Assembly: GCF_036456085.1 (NCBI RefSeq)
Contig: NZ_CP138632.1
Span: 1,097,001 to 1,161,000, forward strand
DNA from: Veillonella parvula
GTDB lineage: Bacteria; Bacillota; Negativicutes; Veillonellales; Veillonellaceae
Length of the DNA stretch: 64,000 bases
Direction: 5' to 3'
Under the pieces are notes generated by a model that saw nothing but the letters and a program-made list of their open reading frames with translations, made no database searches and was not told the origin of the DNA. Shown here in pieces: positions 1 through 8,924 of the stretch; the first letter of the stretch is position 1; each line of letters begins with the position of its first letter. A program made the position numbers and the translations under genes.

Positions 1-350
1 AGCCAGCAATCGTCAGTTACAGGGTCATTATGGAATTCACAATGTGGCTCATAATCATCGTGTGAAATATACATTGTCCCCCACGTCCATTGCTCTGTAG
101 AGGCTTCATGTAGTAATCGTACATACGTTAAAATCTCACTAGTCCCAGCTTTTATAGATTTTATTTTTTCATCACTGCAATTATATAGCAAATCTCCATA
201 ACTAATGATTGAACCAGCCGGGGTTTTTACATAATAACAAGCCGAACTCATACCTGATTCTGTACATTCAAAAAACAAATAAATCTTATACCAATATTTA
301 GGCGTACACTCCACCAATATATCTCTTATTTTATTAATATATGTATTCAT
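1..350 (-). CDS. YezG-like immunity protein, C-terminus beyond the window
   Basis: An open frame runs from an ATG at 350 off the left edge (116 full codons visible), with AGGA about 8 nt upstream. The protein starts MNTYINKIRDIL, then has PKYWYKIYLFFEC and later an acidic stretch with EFHNDP and DDCW. The pattern of an N-terminal helix, a W-K-I-x-L-x-x-E strand and a late acidic aromatic segment resembles the YezG/DUF600 family, whose known members neutralise nuclease toxins of the LXG/YeeF type. That assignment is from memory of the family pattern. No toxin is visible here, so it may be an orphan immunity gene or its toxin may lie to the left. The sequence is AT-rich compared with the hem genes. 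It sits 40 nt after the membrane-protein gene on the same strand and is probably co-transcribed with it. Confidence 0.6.
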   Translation of the reverse strand, partial: MNTYINKIRDILVECTPKYWYKIYLFFECTESGMSSACYYVKTPAGSIISYGDLLYNCSDEKIKSIKAGTSEILTYVRLLHEASTEQWTWGTMYISHDDYEPHCEFHNDPVTDDCW

Positions 351-390
351 AGTTATTCCTATTAATCTTCACTTTTCCAATTAAATTTAT

Positions 391-771
391 TTAAATCTTG
401 ATGAAATTAAATACAAACATACATGTTAATAAAAATAACATTGGCAATGTAGAATAAAAATCTTTTTTAGCTTTTTTATTGAGCATTACTTTCACGTCAG
501 GTGATAAACTACAATCCAATTCAATAGCAGGAACTCTTAACCACATTTCTAATAAAAACAGAATTACAGATATCAATTCTAATAAAAACCGCACTAGTCT
601 AGAATATCCTGCAAAAATAATATATAAGAAAATTATCACACCTAAAAGCAGCTCTGAAATTAACAAAGATTTTGAGCGTTTAATTTTAATATGCTGTAAT
701 GTGAAGTATGGATTTTTAATGAAATACAGACAAAATAAAAATGCTAAAAATCCTGCAAATACTACTATCAT
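391..771 (-). CDS. hypothetical four-helix membrane protein
   Basis: 126 residues with a good Shine-Dalgarno (AGGAG, 6 nt before the ATG). I do not recognise a family. Hydrophobic segments at about residues 2-18, 36-56, 62-78 and 108-126 predict four membrane helices, with a basic stretch (HIKIKRSKS) between the first two and a charged loop with several lysines (VMLNKKAKKDF) before the last. It lies just upstream of the YezG-like gene on the same strand, so a role linked to toxin immunity is possible but not shown. Base composition is AT-rich. The ORF on the opposite strand of this region is a shadow. Confidence 0.6.
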   Translation of the reverse strand: MIVVFAGFLAFLFCLYFIKNPYFTLQHIKIKRSKSLLISELLLGVIIFLYIIFAGYSRLVRFLLELISVILFLLEMWLRVPAIELDCSLSPDVKVMLNKKAKKDFYSTLPMLFLLTCMFVFNFIKI

Positions 772-872
772 AGCTTTCTCCTGTAAGACTAGTAAATATT
801 TATTCCACGTCTATAATTCAATTATATGTTAAACTAATGTATACCACCAACGAATATTTTATTATATACGGC

Positions 873-940
873 AAAAAAAGCACCATCTATCGAGGGACGA
901 CTTATGTTTCGTTTAGTCCCTAAATAGATGGTGCTTTTTA
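873..940 (-). terminator. long-stem terminator after the XRE gene
   Basis: The arms AAAGCACCATCTAT and ATAGATGGTGCTTT pair, with a second inner GGGAC/GTCCC helix. On the minus strand the stem is followed by a run of seven T. It overlaps the stop codon of the XRE regulator and closes the hem transcript. Confidence 0.85.
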
Positions 941-1399
941 TTTTAGATTCCGTCGTGCCGCCAGACTACCAGCACTGCTAGCTAGTCCAGCCCGATTGAT
1001 ATGTGGGTTCCCATGTTTGTACGTCTTTGGCTTGCTGTCTTTATCTTCTACTTTTGATTTCTCAAATTTAGTAAATAGATTGTCTAGCTCACGCAAGAGC
1101 GCACGTTTTTGTGAGTCTTTCAACTCGAATACTTCACCTTTATAGGCGATGTATTTATTTTTTAATACAGGACTGAGATCATAGATGGGCTCGTGTTGTT
1201 CTCCATTTACATCCAACAGCTCATCCAAGGTCAATCCATAATATCGAGACAGAGCACAGAGTGTATCTAAATCTGGTTCGCGATACCCTGTTTCGTAATT
1301 TGAAAGCGCCGCATTACTGATACCTACGGCCTTTGCTACTTCGATTTGGCTTTTACCCATGCGCACGCGAGCACGCTTTAAGTTCTTGTAAAACTGCAT
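938..1399 (-). CDS. XRE-family helix-turn-helix regulator
   Basis: 153 residues from the chosen ATG; AGGTG lies 6 nt upstream, whereas the longer versions begin inside the Shine-Dalgarno. Residues about 3-60 form a Cro/C1-type helix-turn-helix (KSQIEVAKAVGIS, then NYETGYREPD and LDELL), the usual XRE layout of a DNA-binding domain. The rest is a charged, lysine-rich tail (residues 95-153) with no domain I recognise and no peptidase motif. It lies 46 nt downstream of hemL on the same strand and shares its terminator, so it may be part of the hem transcript. Its target is unknown. Confidence 0.85.
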   Translation of the reverse strand: MQFYKNLKRARVRMGKSQIEVAKAVGISNAALSNYETGYREPDLDTLCALSRYYGLTLDELLDVNGEQHEPIYDLSPVLKNKYIAYKGEVFELKDSQKRALLRELDNLFTKFEKSKVEDKDSKPKTYKHGNPHINRAGLASSAGSLAARRNLK

Positions 1400-1445
1400 G
1401 TTCATCACCTGTATCGATACATAAACAACTACAAACTATAACTTC

Positions 1446-2750
1446 TTATAATAATGTATCACTGATTTTTTTGAAAGCTTCATCAGCAACGGCTAATGTG
1501 CGTTCCACTTCACTGCTCTTATGGCAGATAGATACGAAATTACTTTCATAAGGACTTGGCGCATAGTAGATACCATGACTCAAGTTATGGTGGAAGAACA
1601 TTTTAAATTGTTCTTCGTTGCAAGATGCTGCATCATCAAAGTTCTTAACTGGTTTGTCAGTAAAGAAGATGGTGAACATAGAGCCTACTCGTTGCACAAC
1701 AACAGGCACATTGTATTGTGCCGCCAATCTTTCAAAGCCTTCGCAAAGGGCAATCGTCGTATCTTCTACTTGTTTAAACACCGTTGGATCCCGTTGCAGA
1801 ATGGAAAGTGTTGCCAAACCAGAAGTAACAGCAATAGGATTACCACTCAATGTACCAGCTTGGTAAATAGGACCAGCTGGAGCAATTTGGTTCATAATCT
1901 CACGAGAGCCACCGAATACAGCAAGTGGCATGCCGCCACCAACGATTTTACCAAGGCATGTAAGGTCCGGTTTGATATTGTAACGTTTTTGAGCCCCACC
2001 GCTGCTAGCACGGAAGCCACACATGACTTCGTCAAAAATCAGTATAGCACCGTGAGCCTTAGTTACTTCACGCAAGGTTTCGAGGAAACCTGGTTCTGGA
2101 GGCACACAACCCATGTTACCAGCTACAGGTTCAACGATGATTGCCGCAATAGTATCGCCCATATCGTCGAATAATTTACGAACCGCATCAGAGTCATTGT
2201 ATGGCAATGTTATGGTATTTTCTGCTACGCCTTGTGGAACCCCAGGGCTATCTGGTACACCAAAGGTAGCAAGGCCAGAGCCAGCTTTTACCAAGAGAGC
2301 ATCGCTATGACCATGGTAACAGCCTACAAATTTCACGATGCGATCACGACCAGTATAGCCACGAGCAACGCGCAAGGCACTCATGGTAGCCTCTGTACCA
2401 GAGTTTACGAGGCGGATAACCTCCATGGATGGCATGAAGGCTTGTATCTTTTTAGCCAATTCTGTTTCTAGTAATGTAGGCGCACCATAGCTAGTACCGC
2501 GAGGAATAGCCTCTTGTAGGCTCGCGATAACCTCTGGGTTCGCATGGCCCAAGATCATAGGGCCCCAGCTCAATACATAGTCGATGTATTCGTTATTATC
2601 GATGTCATAAATACGGCTACCACTGGCACTGCTAATAAACGGAGGGTTGGATCCTACGCTGCGATAGGAACGAACAGGACTATTTACGCCGCCAGGCATA
2701 TAACGTTTAGCCTCGTTAAAGGCCTTTTCAGATTTACCGAGTTGGAACAT
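1446..2750 (-). CDS. hemL: glutamate-1-semialdehyde 2,1-aminomutase
   Basis: Converts glutamate-1-semialdehyde to 5-aminolevulinate, the second step of the C5 tetrapyrrole route, in the cytoplasm. At 434 residues it has the usual length. PLP-enzyme hallmarks are present: NSGTEATMSALR near residue 116, the IFDEV aspartate (D240) and the Schiff-base lysine K268 in CLGKIVGGG. AGGAGG-like bases precede the ATG. It follows hemB by 9 nt and is the last biosynthetic gene of the hem operon. Together with hemA it supplies ALA without a HemA-type ALA synthase. Confidence 0.97.
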   Translation of the reverse strand: MFQLGKSEKAFNEAKRYMPGGVNSPVRSYRSVGSNPPFISSASGSRIYDIDNNEYIDYVLSWGPMILGHANPEVIASLQEAIPRGTSYGAPTLLETELAKKIQAFMPSMEVIRLVNSGTEATMSALRVARGYTGRDRIVKFVGCYHGHSDALLVKAGSGLATFGVPDSPGVPQGVAENTITLPYNDSDAVRKLFDDMGDTIAAIIVEPVAGNMGCVPPEPGFLETLREVTKAHGAILIFDEVMCGFRASSGGAQKRYNIKPDLTCLGKIVGGGMPLAVFGGSREIMNQIAPAGPIYQAGTLSGNPIAVTSGLATLSILQRDPTVFKQVEDTTIALCEGFERLAAQYNVPVVVQRVGSMFTIFFTDKPVKNFDDAASCNEEQFKMFFHHNLSHGIYYAPSPYESNFVSICHKSSEVERTLAVADEAFKKISDTLL

Positions 2751-2759
2751 AGTTCCTCC

Positions 2760-3734
2760 TTATTGTTGTAACCATTTAGCAATATCTAAGGCATGGTACG
2801 TAATGATGATTTTAGCACCAGCACGCTTCATGGAAAGCATTGTTTCCATAACTAGGCGTTCTTCGTCGATAAGACCAGCCGCTGCGGCAGATTTAACCAT
2901 CGCATACTCGCCAGATACATTGTATACTGCAACCGGCAATTCATAGCGGTCACGCGTTTCACGAACGATGTCCAAGTAGGACAAAGCCGGTTTAATCATG
3001 ATAATATCCGCACCTTCAGCGATGTCGAGTTCGATTTCTCTGAAAGCTTCCAAGCGATTGGCTGGATCCATTTGATAAGATTTACGATCACCAAATTTTG
3101 GCGCAGAATTAACAGCGCCGCGGAACGGACCATAGTAAGCAGATGCGTATTTTGCAGCATAGCTCATGATGGATACATTGGTATAGCCTGCCGCATCAAG
3201 GGCTTCACGAATAGCACCTACACGGCCGTCCATCATGTCGGATGGAGCCACCATATGTGCACCTGCTTCCGCTTGGCTCACCGCTACTTTACAAAGTAAT
3301 GGCAATGTTTCATCGTTCAAGATTTCATGGTCATCAATCATGCCACAATGCCCTGTCGTAGTATATTGGCACAAGCACACATCAGCTACAACCAATAGAT
3401 TTGGTACAGCTGCACGGATGGCTTTAATGGCTTGTTGTACTGGTTGGGACATATCCCATGCAGAGGAACCTTTTTCGTCCTTGTATGTAGGAATACCAAA
3501 GATTTCTACACCACGCACACCAAGATCATAGGCCTCTTGGGCTACTTTCACAGCTTCATCAACAGACAAGTGATATTGACCTGGCAATGTGTCGATTTCT
3601 TTTTTGATACCTTCACCAGGCACAATAAATAATGGATAAATCAAATCAGTTACGTCGAGTGTCGTTTCGCGTACCAAATCTCGCATTTCTGGATTGATAC
3701 GCAAGCGGCGAGGACGGTATGTTAAATCGTACAT
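2760..3734 (-). CDS. hemB: delta-aminolevulinic acid dehydratase (porphobilinogen synthase)
   Basis: Condenses two 5-aminolevulinates into porphobilinogen. 324 residues, the family length. Both Schiff-base lysines are visible: K195 in SYAAKYAS and K248 in IIMIKPA. The zinc-type cysteine set C120, C122 and C130 (VCLCQY...GHCG) is present, so this looks like a zinc-dependent form. It sits 9 nt after cobA/hemD and 9 nt before hemL in the hem operon. Confidence 0.97.
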   Translation of the reverse strand: MYDLTYRPRRLRINPEMRDLVRETTLDVTDLIYPLFIVPGEGIKKEIDTLPGQYHLSVDEAVKVAQEAYDLGVRGVEIFGIPTYKDEKGSSAWDMSQPVQQAIKAIRAAVPNLLVVADVCLCQYTTTGHCGMIDDHEILNDETLPLLCKVAVSQAEAGAHMVAPSDMMDGRVGAIREALDAAGYTNVSIMSYAAKYASAYYGPFRGAVNSAPKFGDRKSYQMDPANRLEAFREIELDIAEGADIIMIKPALSYLDIVRETRDRYELPVAVYNVSGEYAMVKSAAAAGLIDEERLVMETMLSMKRAGAKIIITYHALDIAKWLQQ

Positions 3735-3743
3735 GTAATCCTC

Positions 3744-5252
3744 CTAAATATCTTTTACAATAGCGTTTACTAAGCCATCAGTTGTATATACATCACTGAT
3801 GATAGCCGGTTTAAGACCTGCACTCATAGCCGTAGCAGCTGTAATTGGACCGATACAAGCCACTTTAGTATTGCCTAATAGCTCTAGTGCATTATCGCCC
3901 AATAATTGGATTGTATTTGTTACAGTAGAAGAACTTGTGAAGGTAATGTAATCTACTGTGCCTTCTGTTAAAGCTGTTATTAATGCGTCTTGTTGAGAGG
4001 TATCTTGTGTTGTTTCGTATAAACGCAAAATATCTACATCCATATTGCGATGACGCAAGCAGCGTGGGATCACATCGCGTGCTACCTTTGGTTGAATCAA
4101 CAATACAGAATCCCCTGCATTGAGTTCTTCTTCAAGAGCCTCCACAGCAGATTCTGCCTTGTAATCTACAGGAATGATATCTGGTACGATGCCATATTTA
4201 TGGAGTTCACGAGCCGTAGCACAGCCGATAGCTGCCACCTTAGAATTGCCTAACGCACGTGTATCTTTGCCTTCTTTATAAAGAGCATCGAAGAAGTAGC
4301 GAACCCCTTCACCAGATGTGAATACGATGCATTGGTATTCTTTTGTATTATTGATGATACGTTTATCTTCATCAAATAATTCCAATGGAGATGTTTTGAT
4401 TGCCGCTGCTTCCACTACATTTGCGCCTTGAGCCGCTAATTTTTCGCGGAATGCACTTGCTTGGGAGCGAGCGCGTGTGACCACAACAGTTTTCCCGAAT
4501 AAAGGTTTATTATCGAACCATTGTAATTTTTCACGAAGGTTGACTACATCACCTACTACGATGATAGCTGGTGCTTTCAATTTAGCCTTTGCTACATCTT
4601 CAACGACATGTTCAAGGGTAGAAACCAATACCTCTTGTACTGGTTTTGTTCCCCACCGAACAAGTGCTACTGGTGTAGAGGCTGCCCGGCCATGGGCCAT
4701 CAGCTTTTCGGCAATGACAGGCAAGTTGCCGACACCCATTACAAAGCAAAGTGTATCTACCGCCGTAGCAAGTCCTTCCCAATGGATACCGGATACTGCT
4801 TTTGTAGGATCCTCATGACCTGTTACAACCGCAAAGGATGTGGCCATAGCGCGTTGTGTTACAGGAATACCCGCATAAGCAGGCGCTGCGATAGGAGATG
4901 TTACACCTGGCACGAATTCAAATGGTACACCGGCTTCGCCAAGAGCCATCGCTTCTTCACCACCACGACCAAATACGAGCGGATCACCGCCTTTTAATCG
5001 CGCTACAATTTTGCCTTCTTTACCCTTTTGGACTAAAAGCTCATTGATTTCCCATTGGTGCATTGTGTGATCTTTACATTGCTTACCAGCGTAAATCAGT
5101 TCAGCATCTGGACGTGCCCATTCTAACAGATGAGCATCTGCTAAATAATCATATACAATTACATCTGCTTTTTCGATGCATTCACGACCTTTTACAGTGA
5201 TAAGTTTAACATCGCCAGGGCCCGCACCAATTAGATATACCATACCTGTCAT
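3744..5252 (-). CDS. cobA-hemD: fused uroporphyrinogen-III C-methyltransferase / uroporphyrinogen-III synthase
   Basis: A 502-residue fusion. Residues 1 to about 240 are a SUMT methylase: VYLIGAGPGDVKLITVKG at the start, the GDPLVFGRGGEE motif near 88, and the PAIIVVGDVV end. It makes precorrin-2 from uroporphyrinogen III. Residues about 250-502 are a HemD synthase that closes hydroxymethylbilane to uroporphyrinogen III (VVVTRARSQASAF, then VFTSGEGVRYFF and a late ITFTSSSTV). The fusion channels uroporphyrinogen III towards siroheme and corrinoids and is common in Firmicutes. The ATG overlaps the hemC stop (ATGA), which implies translational coupling. Confidence 0.95.
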   Translation of the reverse strand: MTGMVYLIGAGPGDVKLITVKGRECIEKADVIVYDYLADAHLLEWARPDAELIYAGKQCKDHTMHQWEINELLVQKGKEGKIVARLKGGDPLVFGRGGEEAMALGEAGVPFEFVPGVTSPIAAPAYAGIPVTQRAMATSFAVVTGHEDPTKAVSGIHWEGLATAVDTLCFVMGVGNLPVIAEKLMAHGRAASTPVALVRWGTKPVQEVLVSTLEHVVEDVAKAKLKAPAIIVVGDVVNLREKLQWFDNKPLFGKTVVVTRARSQASAFREKLAAQGANVVEAAAIKTSPLELFDEDKRIINNTKEYQCIVFTSGEGVRYFFDALYKEGKDTRALGNSKVAAIGCATARELHKYGIVPDIIPVDYKAESAVEALEEELNAGDSVLLIQPKVARDVIPRCLRHRNMDVDILRLYETTQDTSQQDALITALTEGTVDYITFTSSSTVTNTIQLLGDNALELLGNTKVACIGPITAATAMSAGLKPAIISDVYTTDGLVNAIVKDI

Positions 5253-6187
5253 TTTATGATTCCTTCCTCTATGAGAGCATCCACAATACGTTTGCCCCCT
5301 TCTTCGTATAAAGCTTTTGCAAGGTTTTTCCCAAGAATTTCACCTTTTTTAGCAGGGCCAGAGATTTCCCCTTCGTACACAGTTTTTCCATCGAGGGATG
5401 CAATCATGGCTTTCAAGGTTAATTGTCCTTTATTTATGATACCATGTACGCCCATTGGCACTTGGCAACCTCCGTTTAGTTGACGCAAGAAACTGCGTTC
5501 CCCTTCAACGGCATAGCGCGTTGCTTCATCGTTGATAGGAGCCAACATATCAAGCATCTCCGTATCGTCGGCGCGACACTCAATAGCGAGCGCCCCTTGT
5601 CCAACGGCAGGAATCATTTCATCCGCCTTGAAGACTTGTGTAATTTGGTCTTCTAAACCCAATCGTTTAAGCCCTGCTTGAGCCAAGATAACACCATCTA
5701 GCTTTTCCGTTTCGATCTTGCTCAAACGAGTCTGTACATTACCACGAATAACCTCTACCTTTAGGTCAGGGCGAACATGTAGCAATTGAGCTTGACGGCG
5801 CAAACTACTGGTACCAACACGAGCCCCTTGTGGCAATTTGTCCAGTGTTTTATACACGGGACTCACCAACGCATCATAAGGTACTTCACGAGCGGAGATG
5901 GCACCAAGAGTAAGGCCTTCAGGCAACTCTGTAGGCATATCCTTTAAACTATGTACGGCGATGTCGATGTTGCCTGCATGCATAGCCTCTTCTAATTCAG
6001 CAGTAAATAAACCTTTACCACCAACTTGAGCCAGTGGTTTCTCTAGGATACGGTCACCCTTTGTATTAAAGTGAACTAGCTCTACTGTAATATTGGGGTA
6101 CAGACGTTGTAATTCTGCACTAATATGTTCAGCCTGCCATAGGGCAAGGGCACTTTTTCGCGTGCCGATTCGAATATGATCTCTCAT
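5249..6187 (-). CDS. hemC: porphobilinogen deaminase (hydroxymethylbilane synthase)
   Basis: Polymerises four porphobilinogens to hydroxymethylbilane. I chose the ATG at 6187 (MRDHIRIGTRKSALALWQ), giving 312 residues; the upstream extension lies inside hemA and is not family-like. The dipyrromethane cofactor cysteine is C241 in LNGGCQVPMG, and the catalytic aspartate lies in HSLKDMPT (D83). It starts 4 nt before the end of the reading block of hemA and ends in an ATGA overlap with cobA/hemD. Confidence 0.96.
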   Translation of the reverse strand: MRDHIRIGTRKSALALWQAEHISAELQRLYPNITVELVHFNTKGDRILEKPLAQVGGKGLFTAELEEAMHAGNIDIAVHSLKDMPTELPEGLTLGAISAREVPYDALVSPVYKTLDKLPQGARVGTSSLRRQAQLLHVRPDLKVEVIRGNVQTRLSKIETEKLDGVILAQAGLKRLGLEDQITQVFKADEMIPAVGQGALAIECRADDTEMLDMLAPINDEATRYAVEGERSFLRQLNGGCQVPMGVHGIINKGQLTLKAMIASLDGKTVYEGEISGPAKKGEILGKNLAKALYEEGGKRIVDALIEEGIIK

Positions 6188-6191
6188 GGCA

Positions 6192-7463
6192 TTAGCCTTC
6201 TTTCTCAAGATTAAACATATCTTTGAATAAGTCCCAGTACAGACCTTCTTCCTCCGTACCAGCAATTTCGTTGAAGTGAATCATCGGTTCACGCAACATT
6301 TTGCGAATGATCATGCGACTCATCGAGTCCATAACACGGCGCTCTTTATCGGAAATATCTGGCAATTTTGCTAATGCGCGATGTAATTCACGACGGCGAA
6401 TACGCTCCGCTTTTTCTGTGAGCAATGCCATCATCGGACGCACTGTTAAATAGCTTAATTTATCCAATAACTCTTCAATAGCATCGTGAATAATAGGTTC
6501 TGCCCGACGAGCTTCCTCTTCGCGCTGTGCCTTGTTTTCTTCTACTACACTTTCAAGAGAATCAATATTAAATAGATAAATACCGTCCAAGTCTGCCACC
6601 GCAGGATCGATATCGCGAGGCACCGCTATATCGATCATAACGATGGGTTCACCCTTACGAAGAGTCGTAATTTTCTTGGCTTCTCGTTCCGTAATAATAT
6701 AATGTGGCGCCCCTGTAGATGTGATAAGAATATCCGCATCTTTAGCATAGTCTACAAAGTTATCGAGCTTAACAGCTTTACCATTAAAGCGTTCCGCTAA
6801 CATTTCAGCCTTAGCAAAGGTTCTATTAGATACGAAAATCGTTTTTACACCCTTCGCTTGTAAATGTGTAGCCGTCAACTCGCTCATAGTACCTGCCCCT
6901 AAAATGAGTACCGTAGCTTCAGATAATGGCTTATCTAAGCTGTCCTCAGCTAGGTTAACAGCGGTGTAACTAACGGATACAGGCGTATTTGCAATGCCCG
7001 TATTGGTACGCACCTTTTTACCAACCCCAATAGCACGTTGGAATAAAATATTAAATATTGTGCCCGTACAGCCTGCGCTATAAGCCTGAATATAGGCTCC
7101 TTTTAATTGGCTCAAGATTTGACCTTCCCCCAACACAAGGGAATCAAGGCTAGCAGACACACGGAATAGATGTTCAATACAGTCCCGTTCTTCGTAGAAG
7201 AAGAATGCATCTGCATCAATATAATCTGCGCCTTTTAAATCTTTTAACACTGCCAACATGTAATCCTTTGGAAATTCTACGCCTTCTAAAGCAGCATAAA
7301 TTTCCGTTCTATTACAGGTGGATAATATAACGCATTCTGAGATACAGTCAAATTCATAGAGGCGGTTTAGTGCGGCAACTACCTCGTCTTTATCAAACGA
7401 GAAACGTTCACGCACCTCTACAGCGGCACTTCTATGATTTAGACCTAATACCACTAATTGCAT
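6192..7463 (-). CDS. hemA: glutamyl-tRNA reductase
   Basis: Reduces glutamyl-tRNA(Glu) to glutamate-1-semialdehyde, the first committed step of the C5 route. 423 residues. The N-terminal GLNHRSAAVEVRERFSF motif, the catalytic C50 in LSTCNRTEIYA and the NADPH-binding LILGAGTMSELTATHL are all visible, followed by the helical dimerisation tail. AGAGGAG lies about 8 nt before the ATG. The first 32 nt overlap the end of the precorrin-2 dehydrogenase gene. Confidence 0.97.
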   Translation of the reverse strand: MQLVVLGLNHRSAAVEVRERFSFDKDEVVAALNRLYEFDCISECVILSTCNRTEIYAALEGVEFPKDYMLAVLKDLKGADYIDADAFFFYEERDCIEHLFRVSASLDSLVLGEGQILSQLKGAYIQAYSAGCTGTIFNILFQRAIGVGKKVRTNTGIANTPVSVSYTAVNLAEDSLDKPLSEATVLILGAGTMSELTATHLQAKGVKTIFVSNRTFAKAEMLAERFNGKAVKLDNFVDYAKDADILITSTGAPHYIITEREAKKITTLRKGEPIVMIDIAVPRDIDPAVADLDGIYLFNIDSLESVVEENKAQREEEARRAEPIIHDAIEELLDKLSYLTVRPMMALLTEKAERIRRRELHRALAKLPDISDKERRVMDSMSRMIIRKMLREPMIHFNEIAGTEEEGLYWDLFKDMFNLEKEG

Positions 7464-8079
7464 GGTTTAGTTTCTCCTCTATAATCATCCAATCTCCCTT
7501 GAGAATGGCTTCAAATGTTTCTACCGTCAGATTGTCTCGCCAAAATTTCTGTCGAGCCTCTGGCGTAGGAAGTAGTAACTTTACTTCTTCTCTAAATATT
7601 TTAAGTCTAGGCATAGCCTTTTGCAACTGACCATAACGATTCATCATATCTTGTCGTACGAGACGATTGATACGAGGTCCTACATTATTGGCACTAATAG
7701 CAATATGAAGATCGCCGAGTTCAAGGGATGACGGCACAGTAAATCTACACGCGCTCTGATCATCACTGCGGTTGGTCCACACACGATGTTTTTTTCCTAG
7801 CTCATACAAGGTATCGTTTAGTTCATGATTATCTGTGCAGATAAACAGCAAACTACTCGAAATAATATGCTCTTCGTCGTTCATTGTGAAAGCCCGATCA
7901 CACCAAGTGATGCGATTTTCCTTTGTCCATTGGCTAATCGTATCCGTTACAGCAGGAGCGATAACGACAATTTGGCAAGGCTCCTCAATAAAAAGCTGCA
8001 TCCGTCGTTCCGCTACTTCTCCGCCGCCTACGAATAGGATTATATCTTCGGTTGTAGGTTGAAATGTTATGGATACCAT
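7432..8079 (-). CDS. precorrin-2 dehydrogenase / sirohydrochlorin ferrochelatase-like (CysG N-terminal type)
   Basis: 215 residues. The N-terminal Rossmann segment (ILFVGGGEVAERRMQLF, residues 14-30) and the later SACRFTVPSSLELGDLHIAISANN segment are typical of the Met8/CysG-N family, which oxidises precorrin-2 to sirohydrochlorin and sometimes inserts iron. The SANNVGPR segment stands where bacterial relatives have ST-G-SP. It is the first gene of the hem operon and overlaps hemA by 32 nt. The methylase half of CysG is supplied by the downstream cobA/hemD. The ribosome binding site is weak (AGGAC). Confidence 0.85.
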   Translation of the reverse strand: MVSITFQPTTEDIILFVGGGEVAERRMQLFIEEPCQIVVIAPAVTDTISQWTKENRITWCDRAFTMNDEEHIISSSLLFICTDNHELNDTLYELGKKHRVWTNRSDDQSACRFTVPSSLELGDLHIAISANNVGPRINRLVRQDMMNRYGQLQKAMPRLKIFREEVKLLLPTPEARQKFWRDNLTVETFEAILKGDWMIIEEKLNHAISGIRSKS

Positions 8080-8090
8080 GGCTGTCCTAC

Positions 8091-8120
8091 TATATATAAA
8101 AAAATCGGCTTGATGGTCAA
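8091..8120 (-). promoter_or_regulatory. candidate promoter of the hem operon, embedded in a terminator
   Basis: On the minus strand TTGACC (8120-8115) is followed after 16 nt by TATATA (8098-8093). The -35 box lies in the loop and 3' arm of the ylmH terminator and the -10 box just past its T-run, 14 nt or more before the first hem gene. Motif match only. Confidence 0.4.
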
Positions 8121-8129
8121 GCCGATTTT
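8094..8129 (-). terminator. intrinsic terminator of the ylm operon
   Basis: A perfect 13-bp stem (AAAATCGGCTTGA with TCAAGCCGATTTT) has a 3-nt loop and a run of T on the minus strand. It starts 7 nt after the ylmH stop codon. Confidence 0.9.
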
Positions 8130-8136
8130 CAACTGC

Positions 8137-8922
8137 CTACATAAATCGTTTCAGGTATACGCCGATACGCCCTTTACGAGAGGTACCTGTAATAGCTTCT
8201 ACCTTCATTCGGCCACGACCACGCATGGATATGACATCCCCTTCTTTAACTTCTTGGGATGCACCCTTAGCTGGTTGCCAGTTTACTTGCAATAATCCTG
8301 CATTAATAGCGCTTACCAACTTGGTACGAGACACGCTAAAACCAGAACTTGCCACCGCATCTAAGCGCAAAGAAGCAACTGTAGTGCGGACTTCTTTAAT
8401 TTTTTCTTCTTTTGGTGCAATATCTGAAAGCTCAATAGCCTCCACAGATACGGAAACCATAGCGATTTTTGTGAAGTTTTGAATCACAAAGTCTGCTACG
8501 CTTTCATCCACCATAATTTGAGCGCCCCCTTGTTGGACGATAACGTCCCCAAATTTGGAGCGATCAATGCCTAGGCCCATTAAGGAGCCAAGCACATCGC
8601 GATGAGTGAGCAATCGGAACCGAGGGTCCCAATTCACCTTAAGGGCGCAAATGCCCATATCCACAGTACCGTTAAAGTCGCTGTCTACGAAAGCGATACG
8701 AATGCGTTCCGCCCCTTCATAGCCACCATCAGTTTTAACTGTTAACTGTGGGTAATTAGCCTTGATAGCATCTGCAATAACAAGGCCTGCAGGACTCGTA
8801 AAGTCCGCCACACGGTACGGGCGACCTTTAACAACCTGCTCAGCCAAATCTAGCATACGGCGAGCTTCCTCGCCACTGCCGCTGGCCTCGAAATATCGTA
8901 TTAATTTACTAGTATCTGCCAA
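8137..8922 (-). CDS. ylmH: YlmH-family S4-domain RNA-binding protein
   Basis: 261 residues. The start is TTG, 2 nt after the proC stop, with a GGGGAAAT Shine-Dalgarno. The C-terminal part (about 185-245) is an S4 domain (LRLDAVASSGFSVSRTKLVSAI and a VKEGDVISMRGRGRM end). The N-terminal region (about 75-160) matches the YlmH ferredoxin-like domain (HRDVLGSLMGLGIDRSKFGD). YlmH proteins bind RNA or the ribosome, and Bacillus YlmH has been linked to ribosome rescue and cell division; the exact role here is inference. It is the last gene of the ylm operon. Confidence 0.92.
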   Translation of the reverse strand: MADTSKLIRYFEASGSGEEARRMLDLAEQVVKGRPYRVADFTSPAGLVIADAIKANYPQLTVKTDGGYEGAERIRIAFVDSDFNGTVDMGICALKVNWDPRFRLLTHRDVLGSLMGLGIDRSKFGDVIVQQGGAQIMVDESVADFVIQNFTKIAMVSVSVEAIELSDIAPKEEKIKEVRTTVASLRLDAVASSGFSVSRTKLVSAINAGLLQVNWQPAKGASQEVKEGDVISMRGRGRMKVEAITGTSRKGRIGVYLKRFM

Positions 8923-8924
8923 AA

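Noticed and set aside
1521-2174. 217-codon plus-strand ORF opposite hemL
   Set aside because: Antisense shadow; composition follows the hemL codons and no domain is recognisable.
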